Origin: Nocardia yamanashiensis NBRC 100130
GTDB taxonomy: Bacteria; Actinomycetota; Actinomycetes; Mycobacteriales; Mycobacteriaceae
Length of the DNA: 64,000 nucleotides
Direction of reading: 5' to 3'
Assembly (NCBI RefSeq): GCF_001613325.1
Contig: NZ_BDCD01000039.1
Coordinates: 1-64,000, forward strand
The notes beneath the pieces were generated by a model. It did no database searches. It had not been told where the DNA came from and saw only the letters and a list, made by a program, of their open reading frames with translations. Within the stretch, counting starts at the first letter, position 1. Each line of letters begins with the position of its first letter. Positions 47,401 through 56,192 of this stretch are shown here, piece after piece. A program made the position numbers and the translations under genes.

Positions 47401-48246
47401 ATGGGAACGGTTGTCGTAGTGCTCATCGTCCTGGTGGTCGTGCTGCTCGGTGTCGTCGCGGTCGGCGCGGCCCAGCGCGCCCGCACCAATTCCCAGCTCG
47501 CCGATGCCAAAGCCGATGCGCGCCGCGCCATCGAACGACTCGGCGGACAGGTCTACAACCTCACCGGCTCCGACAATCCGTCCAAGCAGGCGCTCGCCGA
47601 TGCCGCCGAGCGCTTCACCGCCGCCGGTTCGCAGATCGATCAGGCGCAGACCGTGGCGCAGGCCCGGCTCGCGAAAGAGACCGCGCTGGAAGGGCTTTAC
47701 TACGTGCGCGCCGCCCGCGCGGCCATGGGCATGGATCCCGGGCCGGCGGTCCCCGAACTCGACGGGCAGCGCAGTGCGGGCAAGGTGACCGAGGAACGAG
47801 TGGTCGATTACGACGGCCGCCGCATCGAAGCCTCCCCCATTCCGTCGCCGGCGACGCCGAACTACTACCCCGGCGGGCGCGTCGCGGGACGCCCGGTGCC
47901 GGCCGGTTGGTACTCCGAACCGTGGTGGAAGACAGCTCTGGTGGCGGGCGCGTGGGGTGTCGGCTCCGTCCTGCTGTTCGATGCGCTGTTCGGTGGTATG
48001 GCGGGTGTGGGGTACGACGCCGCCGCGTTCGAGAGCGGATACGGGAACGGTTATCAGGACGGCCTGGACGCGGGCGGCGGCTACGACGGCGGTGACAACG
48101 GCGGATACGACAACGGCGGATACGACGCCGGTGCGGCCGATCCGGGTGCGGCCGACGCCGGCTACGCCGATCCCGGTCCGGATCTCGGCGGCAGTGACCT
48201 CGGCGATTTCGGCGGGTTCGACGGCTTCGACAGCGGCGGTTTCTGA
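47401..48246 (+). CDS. membrane protein with acidic Gly-rich tail
   Basis: 281 residues from ATG 47401. An N-terminal TM helix (VVVVLIVLVVVLLGVVAVGA) is followed by a helical domain (~25-120; ARTNSQLADAKADARRAIER, DAAERFTAAGSQIDQAQTVA), similar to DUF1542-like actinobacterial proteins. A second hydrophobic segment is at ~182-205 (ALVAGAWGVGSVLLFDALFG). The last ~75 residues are Gly/Asp/Tyr-rich repeats (GGYDNGGYD, GGSDLGDFGGFDGF). Function unknown; it lies between the cyclase and a YcxB-like gene. Confidence 0.8.
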   Translation: MGTVVVVLIVLVVVLLGVVAVGAAQRARTNSQLADAKADARRAIERLGGQVYNLTGSDNPSKQALADAAERFTAAGSQIDQAQTVAQARLAKETALEGLYYVRAARAAMGMDPGPAVPELDGQRSAGKVTEERVVDYDGRRIEASPIPSPATPNYYPGGRVAGRPVPAGWYSEPWWKTALVAGAWGVGSVLLFDALFGGMAGVGYDAAAFESGYGNGYQDGLDAGGGYDGGDNGGYDNGGYDAGAADPGAADAGYADPGPDLGGSDLGDFGGFDGFDSGGF

Positions 48247-48321
48247 CCCCATTTTCCCCGGCTTCGAAAGTCGTTGCCGCAGCGTAGAGTACGCCGCAGC
48301 GGCGAGACCGGGGGAGGCATC

Positions 48322-48903
48322 GTGGATGCGGGACAATCGGCGATGTGGCGCGACGAGGCCGGGGCCATGGTCGTGCGGTGCGTGGCGGGGCCCAAGACGG
48401 CGCTGTGGATCACCCGGGCCGAGCATCGCAAGCGATGGTTCGGACCGCAGCCGGTGGTGATCGCCGCGGGCGTCACGGTCGTCCTGCTGGCCGTGTTCTT
48501 CGTGAAATCCCTGATCGGAAGTTTGTCCGAGCCGGGCGGTTCCCTCATCTGGGCCGATCCGTCTTTCACCGTGACCGTGGCGGTGCTGTTGTTCGTCACG
48601 GTGTTGATCATCTTCGCGGTCCACACGCTGCTGGAAATGCGCAAGGGCTCCCCCAGGGCACTGCGCTACGCCAATCCCGGTGCGGTGCTCCAGGTCCGCT
48701 ATCTCGATGACGGCCTGGAGCTGTCCACCGCGATCGAGACCGTGCCCTTCCGGTACAGCGAGATCCGGCGGCTCGTCGCCCATAAGCACACGGTGTTGTT
48801 CACCGGCGACTTCGGCGGGCGGGTACTGCCCCGCGAATTGTTCCCCCCGGAGGCGCTGGCATACGTCCAGCGCTCGATCGGGCGGCCCGCCGGCAACCGC
48901 TGA
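48322..48903 (+). CDS. membrane protein, YcxB-like C-terminal domain
   Basis: 193 residues from GTG 48322, with GGGGAGG six bases upstream. Two TM helices at about residues 45-68 and 80-103 are followed by a cytoplasmic YcxB-like/PH-fold domain (YLDDGLELSTAIETVPFRYS, EIRRLVAHKHTVLF) ending LFPPEALAYVQRSIG. Such proteins are widespread with no known function. No operon partner is obvious. Confidence 0.8.
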   Translation: MDAGQSAMWRDEAGAMVVRCVAGPKTALWITRAEHRKRWFGPQPVVIAAGVTVVLLAVFFVKSLIGSLSEPGGSLIWADPSFTVTVAVLLFVTVLIIFAVHTLLEMRKGSPRALRYANPGAVLQVRYLDDGLELSTAIETVPFRYSEIRRLVAHKHTVLFTGDFGGRVLPRELFPPEALAYVQRSIGRPAGNR

Positions 48904-48952
48904 CCGGCCACGATCTGGTCGGTCGACCCACACCTTTCGGTAACCGGAAGTT

Positions 48953-50323
48953 GTGCCTCCGTTTCCCATGTGTTATCGATTTACGGTGCTGGTCGACCAC
49001 GAGGTGAACGTATCCGGCTCGTCGTTGTCCAGCAGGGCCGGTAACCGGCTCATACCGGCCGCCGGGCTGATCGTGGCGACGGCGCTGCTGGTGGCCGCGC
49101 AGGTGTGGGCTTCCTCGCACGACATGCTCGGGCCGCTGCACAGTCTGCTCGACGACTTCCTCGGCAATCCGCAGTCGGCCTTCGTCTCGTGGGCCGGGCT
49201 GGCGCTGGCGTGCGTCGGGGTGCCCAAACCGGCGCGGGTGATCAGCCTGTCCGCCGCGGCGGTACTGGATCTGCTGATGCTCGGGATCCAGACGGTCTGC
49301 GGATGGCACGTGTCGATCGGCACCGGGCCGACGCTGGCGCTCACCGGACTGCTCGTCACCGTGGCGCGATGGCGAGGCGAGCAACGCCGGACCGCCCTGC
49401 GCGCCATCGCTTTCGGCGTACTGCTCATCATGGCCTCGAAACTCGCCGACACCTGGCTGATGGTCAGCATCGTCGACGGGCCGCAGGTGCTCGACCAGTA
49501 CGTGCAGCTGGCCGACCGCGCGCTGGGCGAACCCGCGTGGGTGGTGGGGCGGATCCTCGAGGCGCTGGGCCCGATCCCCTCGAACGTGCTGCACGTGGTC
49601 TACATCCAGCTGCCGGCGGCGGCGGTCGTGGTGGCGGCGTGGCAGCTGCGGCATGTCGCCACGAGCCCTTGGCCGCGCCACAATCTGCTGCGCACCTTCC
49701 TGCTGCTGGGCGTGATCGGGCCGCTGTTCTACGTGCTGTTCCCGGTGGTCGGCCCGGTCTTCGCGTACGGACCGCTCGGGCACGGGCTGCAGATCGGCGA
49801 CTGGCCGGACGCGCTCCCGGCCCTGTCCGTCCCGAGTTCGATGCGGTTCGACGCCGAGACCGCCCGCAACTGCATGCCCTCCATGCACACCGCTTGGGCG
49901 ACAGCGCTGTTCATCCACTCCCGCACGGGTCCGCGCTGGCTGCGCTGGGCCGGGACCTTCTGGCTGATCTGCACGCTGCTCGCGACGCTGGGCTTCGGCT
50001 ACCACTACGGCGCCGATCTGGTGGCGGGCGCGGTGCTGGCCATGACCGTCGAGTCGGCGCTGCGCGAACCCGAACGCGGCTGGGATCGCTACCGGGTGCG
50101 CGTCGTGGCGCTGGGCGTGCTGGTCTTCGGCGGGCTGCTGCTGTCGTACCGGTTCCTGGCGGTGACCATGGCGGACCATCCGATCCCGGCCGGGGTCGCG
50201 GTGCTGGGCGCGCTGGCGGCGGTCTGGTTCACCTTCAACGCGCTGTGGTTCACACCGCCGCACGGCCGGCTGGCGCGCTGGGGTGGGCGTGCGGTACCCG
50301 AAGCCCTGGGTGTTAGCCGTTGA
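48953..50323 (+). CDS. PAP2-family phosphatase/inositolphosphotransferase-like membrane protein
   Basis: About 456 residues; start uncertain (GTG 48953 has GGAAG two bases away; ATG 48968 and GTG 49001 are alternatives). Multi-pass membrane protein. The second half carries PAP2_3 (inositol-phosphorylceramide-synthase-like) motifs: CMPSMHTAWATALFIH (catalytic His) and GFGYHYGADLVAGAVLAM (His and Asp). Members dephosphorylate lipid phosphates or transfer phosphoinositol. It lies 65 bases upstream of a GT87 mannosyltransferase, so a role in phosphatidylinositol-mannoside/lipoglycan synthesis is a reasonable inference. Confidence 0.85.
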   Translation: MPPFPMCYRFTVLVDHEVNVSGSSLSSRAGNRLIPAAGLIVATALLVAAQVWASSHDMLGPLHSLLDDFLGNPQSAFVSWAGLALACVGVPKPARVISLSAAAVLDLLMLGIQTVCGWHVSIGTGPTLALTGLLVTVARWRGEQRRTALRAIAFGVLLIMASKLADTWLMVSIVDGPQVLDQYVQLADRALGEPAWVVGRILEALGPIPSNVLHVVYIQLPAAAVVVAAWQLRHVATSPWPRHNLLRTFLLLGVIGPLFYVLFPVVGPVFAYGPLGHGLQIGDWPDALPALSVPSSMRFDAETARNCMPSMHTAWATALFIHSRTGPRWLRWAGTFWLICTLLATLGFGYHYGADLVAGAVLAMTVESALREPERGWDRYRVRVVALGVLVFGGLLLSYRFLAVTMADHPIPAGVAVLGALAAVWFTFNALWFTPPHGRLARWGGRAVPEALGVSR

Positions 50324-50387
50324 TTAGCCACTCGCGCAACGGAATCCGGGCAACCCGCACGGGTTCCGAAAGGTTAGGGTCTGCTTG

Positions 50388-51692
50388 ATGATCACGACGC
50401 GGGCGGGGCAGCGCAGCTTGCTGCACAAACTGAAAACTGACGAACCACGAAGCCTGCCGCGCCTGCCGTTCGCGCTCGCCGCTGCGCTCTCGGTCGCGAT
50501 CACGCTACTCATCGCCAGGTTCCACGGGTTCCTGGACCTGCAGGTTTATCGCGTGGACACCCGGTCGTGGCTCTACAACGACACCGCGCTGTACGGCCCG
50601 ACGCTGCCGGTGGCGGGTCATACGGACCTGCCGTTCACCTATCCCCCGTCGGCCGCGATCCTCATGACGCCGCTGGCCATGATGCCCATGTGGCTGGCCC
50701 AGCAGCTGTTGACCGCGAGTTCGCTGGCCTGCCTCGGGGTGACCATCTGGCTGGTGCTGTCCCGGGTGCGCCCCGACCTGGATCCGCGCACGAAACTCAT
50801 GGTGACCATGGGTGCCGGGGTGGTGCTGCTGGCCATCGAACCGGTGCGGATCAGCCTGTGGTTCGGCCAGATCAATATGGTCCTGATGGCCGCCGTCGCC
50901 CTGGACTGCCTGACCGAGAAGCCCCGCTGGCCGCGCGGCCTGCTGGTCGGCATCGCCGCCGTCACCAAACTCACCCCCGCCGCGTTCATCCTGTATTTCC
51001 TGATCCGCCGCGATTGGAAGGCGGCGGCCACCTCCGCGGGCACCGCCGCCGCCGTGGTGGCGGGCGGATTCGTCCTGTTCCCCACCGAATCCCGCGACTA
51101 CTGGTTCCACGCCGTCACCGACACCCGCCGCATCGGCTCCCCCGACTACGTCGGCAACCAGTCCATCAAGGGCCTGATCTTCCGCCTCGGCCTCCCCGAC
51201 TCGGTCGCCACCGCCGCCTGGCTCCTCCTCGCCCTGATTGCCGTAGGCGCCGGCGCCGCCCTCATGCACCACCTCTTCGCCACCGAACGCAACACCCCCG
51301 CCGCCATCGAAAACGGCTCGGTCTCAACCCTCTCCGTAGCCGCCCTCTTCGTGAACGCCGCCGTCCTGCTCCTCATCTCCCCCGTCTCCTGGACCCACCA
51401 CTGGGTCTGGGCCGCCCCCGGCCTGGTAGCCGCCACCGCCTGGGCCACCCGCAACCGCTCCACCACCACCGCCACCCTGATCACCGTCTTCGCCCTGCTC
51501 TTCCTCATCGGCCCCGGCATAGTCCCCAACGGCAACAACCGCGAACGCGATTGGTCCTGGTGGCAATACATCCCGGGCGACATCTACATCATCGCCGCGA
51601 CCGCCCTGCTCGCCTTCGGCCTGTGGCGCGTGCTGGCCCGCCGCCCGCGCACCCCCGCCGGATCGCCGGAACTGGTCAGCGAGGAACTCTGA
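50388..51692 (+). CDS. GT87 polyprenol-phosphate-mannose-dependent alpha-mannosyltransferase
   Basis: 434 residues, ten or more TM helices. Family features: HGFLDLQVYRVDTRSWLYND (DLxVY with Asp in the first extracytoplasmic loop), TDLPFTYPPSAAIL, SLWFGQINMVLMAAV, VTKLTPAAFILYF, YVGNQSIKGLIFRL and SWTHHWVWAAPGL. GT87 enzymes (PimE, Rv2181-like) use polyprenyl-phospho-mannose outside the membrane to extend PIM, lipomannan and arabinomannan. Start ATG 50388, since the preceding TTG has no better support. C-terminus is a short Arg/Pro tail. Which linkage it forms cannot be told from sequence. Confidence 0.9.
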   Translation: MITTRAGQRSLLHKLKTDEPRSLPRLPFALAAALSVAITLLIARFHGFLDLQVYRVDTRSWLYNDTALYGPTLPVAGHTDLPFTYPPSAAILMTPLAMMPMWLAQQLLTASSLACLGVTIWLVLSRVRPDLDPRTKLMVTMGAGVVLLAIEPVRISLWFGQINMVLMAAVALDCLTEKPRWPRGLLVGIAAVTKLTPAAFILYFLIRRDWKAAATSAGTAAAVVAGGFVLFPTESRDYWFHAVTDTRRIGSPDYVGNQSIKGLIFRLGLPDSVATAAWLLLALIAVGAGAALMHHLFATERNTPAAIENGSVSTLSVAALFVNAAVLLLISPVSWTHHWVWAAPGLVAATAWATRNRSTTTATLITVFALLFLIGPGIVPNGNNRERDWSWWQYIPGDIYIIAATALLAFGLWRVLARRPRTPAGSPELVSEEL

Positions 51693-51719
51693 CCGGTTCG
51701 GGCGGCAGCTCGAATCCGC

Positions 51720-52532
51720 TCAGCGCGGCTGACAGGTGGGGCACCAGAAGAGGTTTCGGCCTTCGAGGACGGAGTGCAGGACCGTGGTGCCGCAGAGGCG
51801 GCAGGGGTCGCCGACGCGGCGGTAGACGTAGGTGCGTGGGCGATCGACGGCGTAAGACGGTGCGCCGTGGTCGTGTTCGGGGCGGACGACGTGCATCTTG
51901 CCGCGGCGGACGCCGATTTTCATGAGGGCGACCAGGTCGGTCCACATGGCGTCCCATTCTTCGCGGGACAGGTCGGTGCCGGGGCGGTCGGGTGAGATGC
52001 CGTGGCGGAAAAGGAGTTCGGCGCGGTAGACGTTGCCTACCCCGGCCAGGATCTTCTGGTCCATGAGGAGGGCGCCGATGGTGCGGCGGGAGCGGCGGAT
52101 GCGGTCCCAGGCTCGGTCGGGGTCGGCGTCGGGGCGCAGGGGGTCGGGGCCGAGGCGGGCGGTGAGGGCGTCCACTTCGGGTTCGAGGAGGATCTCGCAG
52201 GCGTTGGGGCCGCGCAGGTCGGTGCCGTAAGGCTCGTCGTTGCGGCCGGCGCCGATCATGCGCATGCGGACTTCGCCGACGGGGGCGGCCATGGGGACTT
52301 CGGATTCGTAGAACTTGCCGTAGAGGCCCAGGTGGACGTGGACGACCAAGCCCGAATCGTAGTGGTGGAGCAGGTGTTTGCCCCAGGCTTCGGCGCGGGT
52401 GAGGACCTGGCCGTCGATCAGGGCGGCGCCTTCGGCGAAGCGGCCCTGCGGGCTGGAGACGCGGACCTGCCCGCCGGCGAAGTGCTTGTGGTGCAACTTC
52501 GCCAGGCGGTGCAGCGTATGCCCTTCGGGCAC
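51720..52532 (-). CDS. nei: Fpg/Nei-family DNA glycosylase
   Basis: Excises oxidised bases by beta,delta-elimination. 270 residues. N-terminal PEGHTLHRLAKLHHKHFAGG with catalytic Pro1-Glu2 (Nei-type PEG), H2TH domain including DQKILAGVGNVYRAELLFRH, and C-terminal zinc finger CRLCGTTVLHSVLEGRNLFW followed by CPTC. It starts three bases after the rpiB stop, so the two are co-transcribed; the rpiB-nei pair is conserved in mycobacteria (Rv2465c-Rv2464c, from memory). Confidence 0.95.
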   Translation of the reverse strand: MPEGHTLHRLAKLHHKHFAGGQVRVSSPQGRFAEGAALIDGQVLTRAEAWGKHLLHHYDSGLVVHVHLGLYGKFYESEVPMAAPVGEVRMRMIGAGRNDEPYGTDLRGPNACEILLEPEVDALTARLGPDPLRPDADPDRAWDRIRRSRRTIGALLMDQKILAGVGNVYRAELLFRHGISPDRPGTDLSREEWDAMWTDLVALMKIGVRRGKMHVVRPEHDHGAPSYAVDRPRTYVYRRVGDPCRLCGTTVLHSVLEGRNLFWCPTCQPR

Positions 52533-52535
52533 AGG

Positions 52536-53009
52536 TCAGTACGCCGGAACGGCGGGGGCTTCGCCGGACTTCTCGTAGTCGGCGAGGATGTCGATGCGGC
52601 GCTGGTGACGCGGCTCCTCGGACCAGGCGGTCGAAATGAAGGCGTCGACGATGGCGAGGGCTTCCTCGGTCGAGTGCATACGGCCGCCGATGCCGATGAG
52701 CTGCGCGTTGTTGTGCTCGCGGGCCAGCTTGGCGGTTTCCACGCTCCAGGCCAGGGCGCAGCGGGCGCCGGGGACCTTGTTGGCGGCGATCTGCTCGCCG
52801 TTGCCGGAGCCGCCGAAGACCAGACCCAGCGAACCCGGATCGGCGACGGTGCGGCGGGCAGCCTCGATGCAGAAGGCCGGGTAGTCGTCGAGGGCGTCGT
52901 ACTCGAGAGCGCCGCAGTCGGTGACATCGTGGCCCTGGCCCTCGAGGTGGGCCTTGACGAGGTTCTTCAGTTCGAAGCCGGCATGGTCGGCACCCAGGTA
53001 TACGCGCAT
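52536..53009 (-). CDS. rpiB: ribose-5-phosphate isomerase B
   Basis: Interconverts ribulose-5-P and ribose-5-P (pentose phosphate pathway). 157 residues from ATG 53009. RpiB/LacA-fold signatures: MRVYLGADHAGFELKNLVKA, the active-site FGGSGNGEQIAANKVPGARC (the actinobacterial form with Glu near the Cys-substituted site), AREHNNAQLIGIGGRMHS and HQRRIDILADYE. An in-frame extension to 53165 covers a dispersed repeat and is rejected. Upstream of nei. Confidence 0.96.
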   Translation of the reverse strand: MRVYLGADHAGFELKNLVKAHLEGQGHDVTDCGALEYDALDDYPAFCIEAARRTVADPGSLGLVFGGSGNGEQIAANKVPGARCALAWSVETAKLAREHNNAQLIGIGGRMHSTEEALAIVDAFISTAWSEEPRHQRRIDILADYEKSGEAPAVPAY

Positions 53010-53032
53010 GGCAGCGATTCTTGCAGGAGCCC

Positions 53033-53130
53033 AACTCTCGGAAACTCTCAGGGGCCAGCCCCCGAACCCCCGAAGGCAACCCGGCCGCACTCTCGGAAAC
53101 TCTGAGGCGCTCCGCCCCCGAACCTCCGTA
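53033..53130 (+). repeat. dispersed CTCTC/CAGGGG repeat, tandem copies 3 and 4
   Basis: Two copies 56 bases apart, 53033-53075 (ACTCTCGGAAACTCTCAGGG and following CCCCCGAACCCCCGAAGG) and 53089-53130 (ACTCTCGGAAACTCTGAGGC and following CCCCCGAACCTCCG). They occupy the divergent gap between rpiB and the first M48 gene. Related to 3325-3366 and 33811-33853. Confidence 0.75.
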
Positions 53131-53266
53131 CGGGAACCTGCGGACCACCACGTGCGCGCGGGCATTAACGCCGACTGATTCCTCTCACGAATAACAGAGT
53201 GCGCGCGTATGTCCCGTCACAGCCCGCACCCCCACTCCATCCCGGCATCCGAATCGAAGGTGCGCC

Positions 53267-54226
53267 ATGCCGTTCGACCACACCGCAAGTTTCACCGGCT
53301 GGAACCCGGCCAGCGGCCCGCCGGGCTGGGGTGGGATAGCCATCGAGGAGACCCGGCCCACGCCGATTCCGCCCCCGCTGCCGCCGACGCCGCGCACCAA
53401 GGGGCTGTCGGCGTTCGGGCTGCCCGCACGGCACGCGTGGGAGATTCCGCTGCTGGTGATCGTCGTGCTGATCACCGTATTCGCTTACCCGTACGCGGTT
53501 TTCGAGCTGGTCAGGGGCACCGACAACCTGTATCTGGCCTTGCTCGCCTTCGCGCCGCTGATCATCTGGTACCGCCGCGGCTCCACCTTCGCCAGCCTGC
53601 GCCTGTTCGGGGTGCGCATGTCGCCCACGCAGTTCCCGGAGGGCTATCGCATGGTGCAGGAGGCGGCGGCCCGGTTCGGGATGAAGCACGCCCCGGACGC
53701 CTACGTGGTGCTCGGCAACGGCCAGATCAATGCCTTCGCCTCCGGCCACGGCTTCCGCCGCTACGTGGTGGTCTACAGCGATATGTTCGAAATCGGCGGC
53801 CGCGCACGGCAACCCGAGGCGCTGGCCTTCGTCATCGGCCACGAGGTCGGCCATATCGCCGCCGGGCACGCCTCGTACTGGCGGCAGTTCGGCACCATCC
53901 TGATGTCGTTCATCCCCTTGATCGGACCGGGCCTGAGCCGCGCCCAGGAGTACACGGCCGACAATCACGGCTACTGCTTCTGCTACACCGGCGCGGGCGG
54001 CGCCATGACCACATTGGCCGCCGGCAAATACCTGAACGCACTGGTCGGTTATGACGAAATGGCCGACCGCGCAGCCGAAGAGAAGGGCCTGTTCGTCTGG
54101 CTCACCAATGCCCAGTCCAGCCATCCGGTGCACACCTGGCGCATGTGGGCGCTGCGCGACCGCACCCGCCACGGCAATGTCTTCTGGCGCCCGCGCCCGC
54201 CGCAACCCATCGCGGCCGCAGGGTGA
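53267..54226 (+). CDS. M48-family membrane metallopeptidase, copy 1
   Basis: 319 residues. Pro-rich N-terminus (GWNPASGPPGWGG, PIPPPLPPTPR), two TM helices (~58-80, 88-102), then an HtpX/M48-like catalytic domain: EGYRMVQEAAARFGMKHAPD, NAFASGHGFRRYVVVYSD, zinc site GHEVGHIAAGH (HEVGH 192-196) and third ligand Glu in RAQEYTADNHGYCF. Homologues degrade misfolded membrane proteins. Its neighbour at 54275 is a clear paralogue from tandem duplication; this copy has two extra Cys (YCFCYTG) near the third zinc ligand and lacks the Pro/Tyr tail. Start ATG 53267 has no strong ribosome site. Confidence 0.9.
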   Translation: MPFDHTASFTGWNPASGPPGWGGIAIEETRPTPIPPPLPPTPRTKGLSAFGLPARHAWEIPLLVIVVLITVFAYPYAVFELVRGTDNLYLALLAFAPLIIWYRRGSTFASLRLFGVRMSPTQFPEGYRMVQEAAARFGMKHAPDAYVVLGNGQINAFASGHGFRRYVVVYSDMFEIGGRARQPEALAFVIGHEVGHIAAGHASYWRQFGTILMSFIPLIGPGLSRAQEYTADNHGYCFCYTGAGGAMTTLAAGKYLNALVGYDEMADRAAEEKGLFVWLTNAQSSHPVHTWRMWALRDRTRHGNVFWRPRPPQPIAAAG

Positions 54227-54274
54227 GCACCCGTCGGCGACTACTGTCCGGGACAACTGAATAGAGTCTTGACC

Positions 54275-55372
54275 ATGACGTCCGAGGATCAGCCGCAGCG
54301 ACCGGCTTGGAACCCCGTCACCGGCATGAGCGGTTGGGATCCGCGCGTGGGCCCGCCGGGCTGGGCTCCGCAACCCGGCTACACCCCGCCCGTGGTGCCG
54401 CCGTTCCAGCACACCCGCGGCCTGTCGCCGTTCGGTCTGCCCGCCCGGCACAGCTGGGAGATCCCGCTGCTGATCGTGGTGATCATGCTGACCGTGGTCT
54501 CCTGGCTCATCTCGATCCTGTTGGTGGCGTTCGGATCTCGCGACTCGTACGCCCTGCTGATCATTCTCGCCCCGCTGGTGGTGTACCTGGGTCGTGGCCT
54601 CAACTACGCCACCCAGCGGGTGAACGCGGTGAAGATGTCGCCGACCCAGTTCCCCGAGGGCTACCGCATGGTCCAGGAGGCCGCGGCGCGCTTCGGCATG
54701 ACGCAGGTTCCGGACGCCTACGTGGTGCTCGGCAACGGCGCGATCAATGCCTTCGCCTCCGGGCACGGGTTCCGGCGGTACGTGGCGGTGTACAGCGATC
54801 TGTTCGAAATCGGCGGGGCCGCACGCGATCCCGACGCGCTGGCGTTCATCATCGGCCACGAGGTCGGGCACATCGCGGCCGGGCACGTGTCGTACTGGCG
54901 GCAGCTCGGCATGTTCCTGGCGCCGTTCCTGCCGATCATCGGCAGTTCGCTGATCCGCGCCCAGGAGTACACGGCCGACAATCACGGCTATTGCAACCGG
55001 CACACCGGAGCGGCGGGGGCCATGCAGACCTTGGCCGCGGGCAAATACCTCAACGCACTGGTCGGTTTCGACGAGATGGCCGATCGCGCCGCCCAGGAGA
55101 AGGGCTTCTTCATCTGGATCACCAATGCCATGTCCAGCCATCCGGTGCTGACCTGGCGCATGTGGGCGCTGCGCGACCGCAGCGCGCACGGCCGCATGTT
55201 CTGGCGGCCGGATCCGCCGGCGCATCCGGTGGCGGGCGGACCGGCACCGTACGCGCAGACCGGCGGGCAACCGCAGCTCGGTTACCCGCCGTATCCACAG
55301 TCCGGCGGCTATCCGCCGCACCCGCAGTCCGGGTACGGCGACAGCTATCCTCCCGGCGGTCCTACCGCCTGA
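54275..55372 (+). CDS. M48-family membrane metallopeptidase, copy 2
   Basis: 365 residues from ATG 54275 (the preceding TTG is less likely). Same layout as the upstream paralogue: Gly/Pro/Trp N-terminus, two TM helices (~68-92 and ~95-110), catalytic GHEVGHIAAGHVSYW and RAQEYTADNHGYCN. It adds a C-terminal tail of ~50 residues rich in Pro/Tyr/Gly (YPPYPQSGGYPPHPQSG), of the kind that binds partner proteins or stays disordered at the cell surface. It lies 48 bases after copy 1, so both are likely one transcript. Confidence 0.92.
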   Translation: MTSEDQPQRPAWNPVTGMSGWDPRVGPPGWAPQPGYTPPVVPPFQHTRGLSPFGLPARHSWEIPLLIVVIMLTVVSWLISILLVAFGSRDSYALLIILAPLVVYLGRGLNYATQRVNAVKMSPTQFPEGYRMVQEAAARFGMTQVPDAYVVLGNGAINAFASGHGFRRYVAVYSDLFEIGGAARDPDALAFIIGHEVGHIAAGHVSYWRQLGMFLAPFLPIIGSSLIRAQEYTADNHGYCNRHTGAAGAMQTLAAGKYLNALVGFDEMADRAAQEKGFFIWITNAMSSHPVLTWRMWALRDRSAHGRMFWRPDPPAHPVAGGPAPYAQTGGQPQLGYPPYPQSGGYPPHPQSGYGDSYPPGGPTA

Positions 55373-55384
55373 CGATCGCCTCGA

Positions 55385-56026
55385 TCAGTCGAATTCCGGG
55401 TCTTCGTGGCGGGTGCGCTTGAGCTCGAAGAAGTGCGGGTAGGAGGCGAGGGCGACGACGCCGTCCCACACCTTGCCCGCATCGTCCCCGCGCGGGATGC
55501 GCGAGAGCACCGGCCCGAAGAACGCCACGCCATTGACGTGGATGGTCGGGGTGCCGACATCCTTGCCGACCTTGTCCATCCCGGCGTGATGCGAAACCCG
55601 CAGCGCCTCGTCGTATTCGGTGCTGTCGGCCGCCGCGGCCAGCTCGGCCGGCAGTCCCGCCTCGGCCAGCGCCTCGGCGATCACCACGGACAGCAGGTTC
55701 TCGCCCGCCGACGCCTCGTACTCGGCGCGGCGATTGTGCAGCCGGGTGCCGAGCGCGGTGTACAGCGGCGCGAGCACCTTGTCCCCGTGCTGCTGCGCGG
55801 CGGCGATGGCGACGCGCACCGGGCCCCACGCCGTCTTCATCAGTTCGCGGTACTGCTCGGGCAGGTCGTCGCGGCCCTCGTTGAGCACGGCCAGGCTCAT
55901 GACGTGGAAGTTCACGTCGATATCGCGCACCTGCTCGACCTCGAGGATCCAGCGGGAAGTGATCCAGCACCACGGGCACAGCGGATCGAACCAGAAATCG
56001 ACCCGGTCCTTCTGGGTGTCGCTCAC
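55385..56026 (-). CDS. DsbA-family oxidoreductase, mycothiol-dependent nitroreductase/reductase type
   Basis: 213 residues from GTG 56026, with AGGA about six bases upstream; an upstream in-frame extension has no support. Thioredoxin-fold with helical insertion. Active site DFWFDPLCPWCWITSRWILE (CPWC, as in Rv2466c), cis-Pro loop VGTPTIHVNG. No signal peptide, so it is cytoplasmic and, as in M. tuberculosis, likely uses mycothiol/mycoredoxin reducing power against oxidative stress. Convergent with the second M48 gene. Rv2464c-Rv2465c-Rv2466c order is the same here, with two M48 genes inserted between. Confidence 0.93.
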   Translation of the reverse strand: MSDTQKDRVDFWFDPLCPWCWITSRWILEVEQVRDIDVNFHVMSLAVLNEGRDDLPEQYRELMKTAWGPVRVAIAAAQQHGDKVLAPLYTALGTRLHNRRAEYEASAGENLLSVVIAEALAEAGLPAELAAAADSTEYDEALRVSHHAGMDKVGKDVGTPTIHVNGVAFFGPVLSRIPRGDDAGKVWDGVVALASYPHFFELKRTRHEDPEFD

Positions 56027-56192
56027 GGAGATTCCTTTCGAAAGTCGGCGGCGGCCGGACACAGCCGTCCGGTTAGCGCAACAACGCACCTTCTACCCGA
56101 TATTTCCGCCTGGCCGGACGCGGAGCGCGCTAGGGTCGGATTCATCACCTCGACGTCGACCGCCGCCGCGCGCGGCGCAGGGAGGCTCGGCT

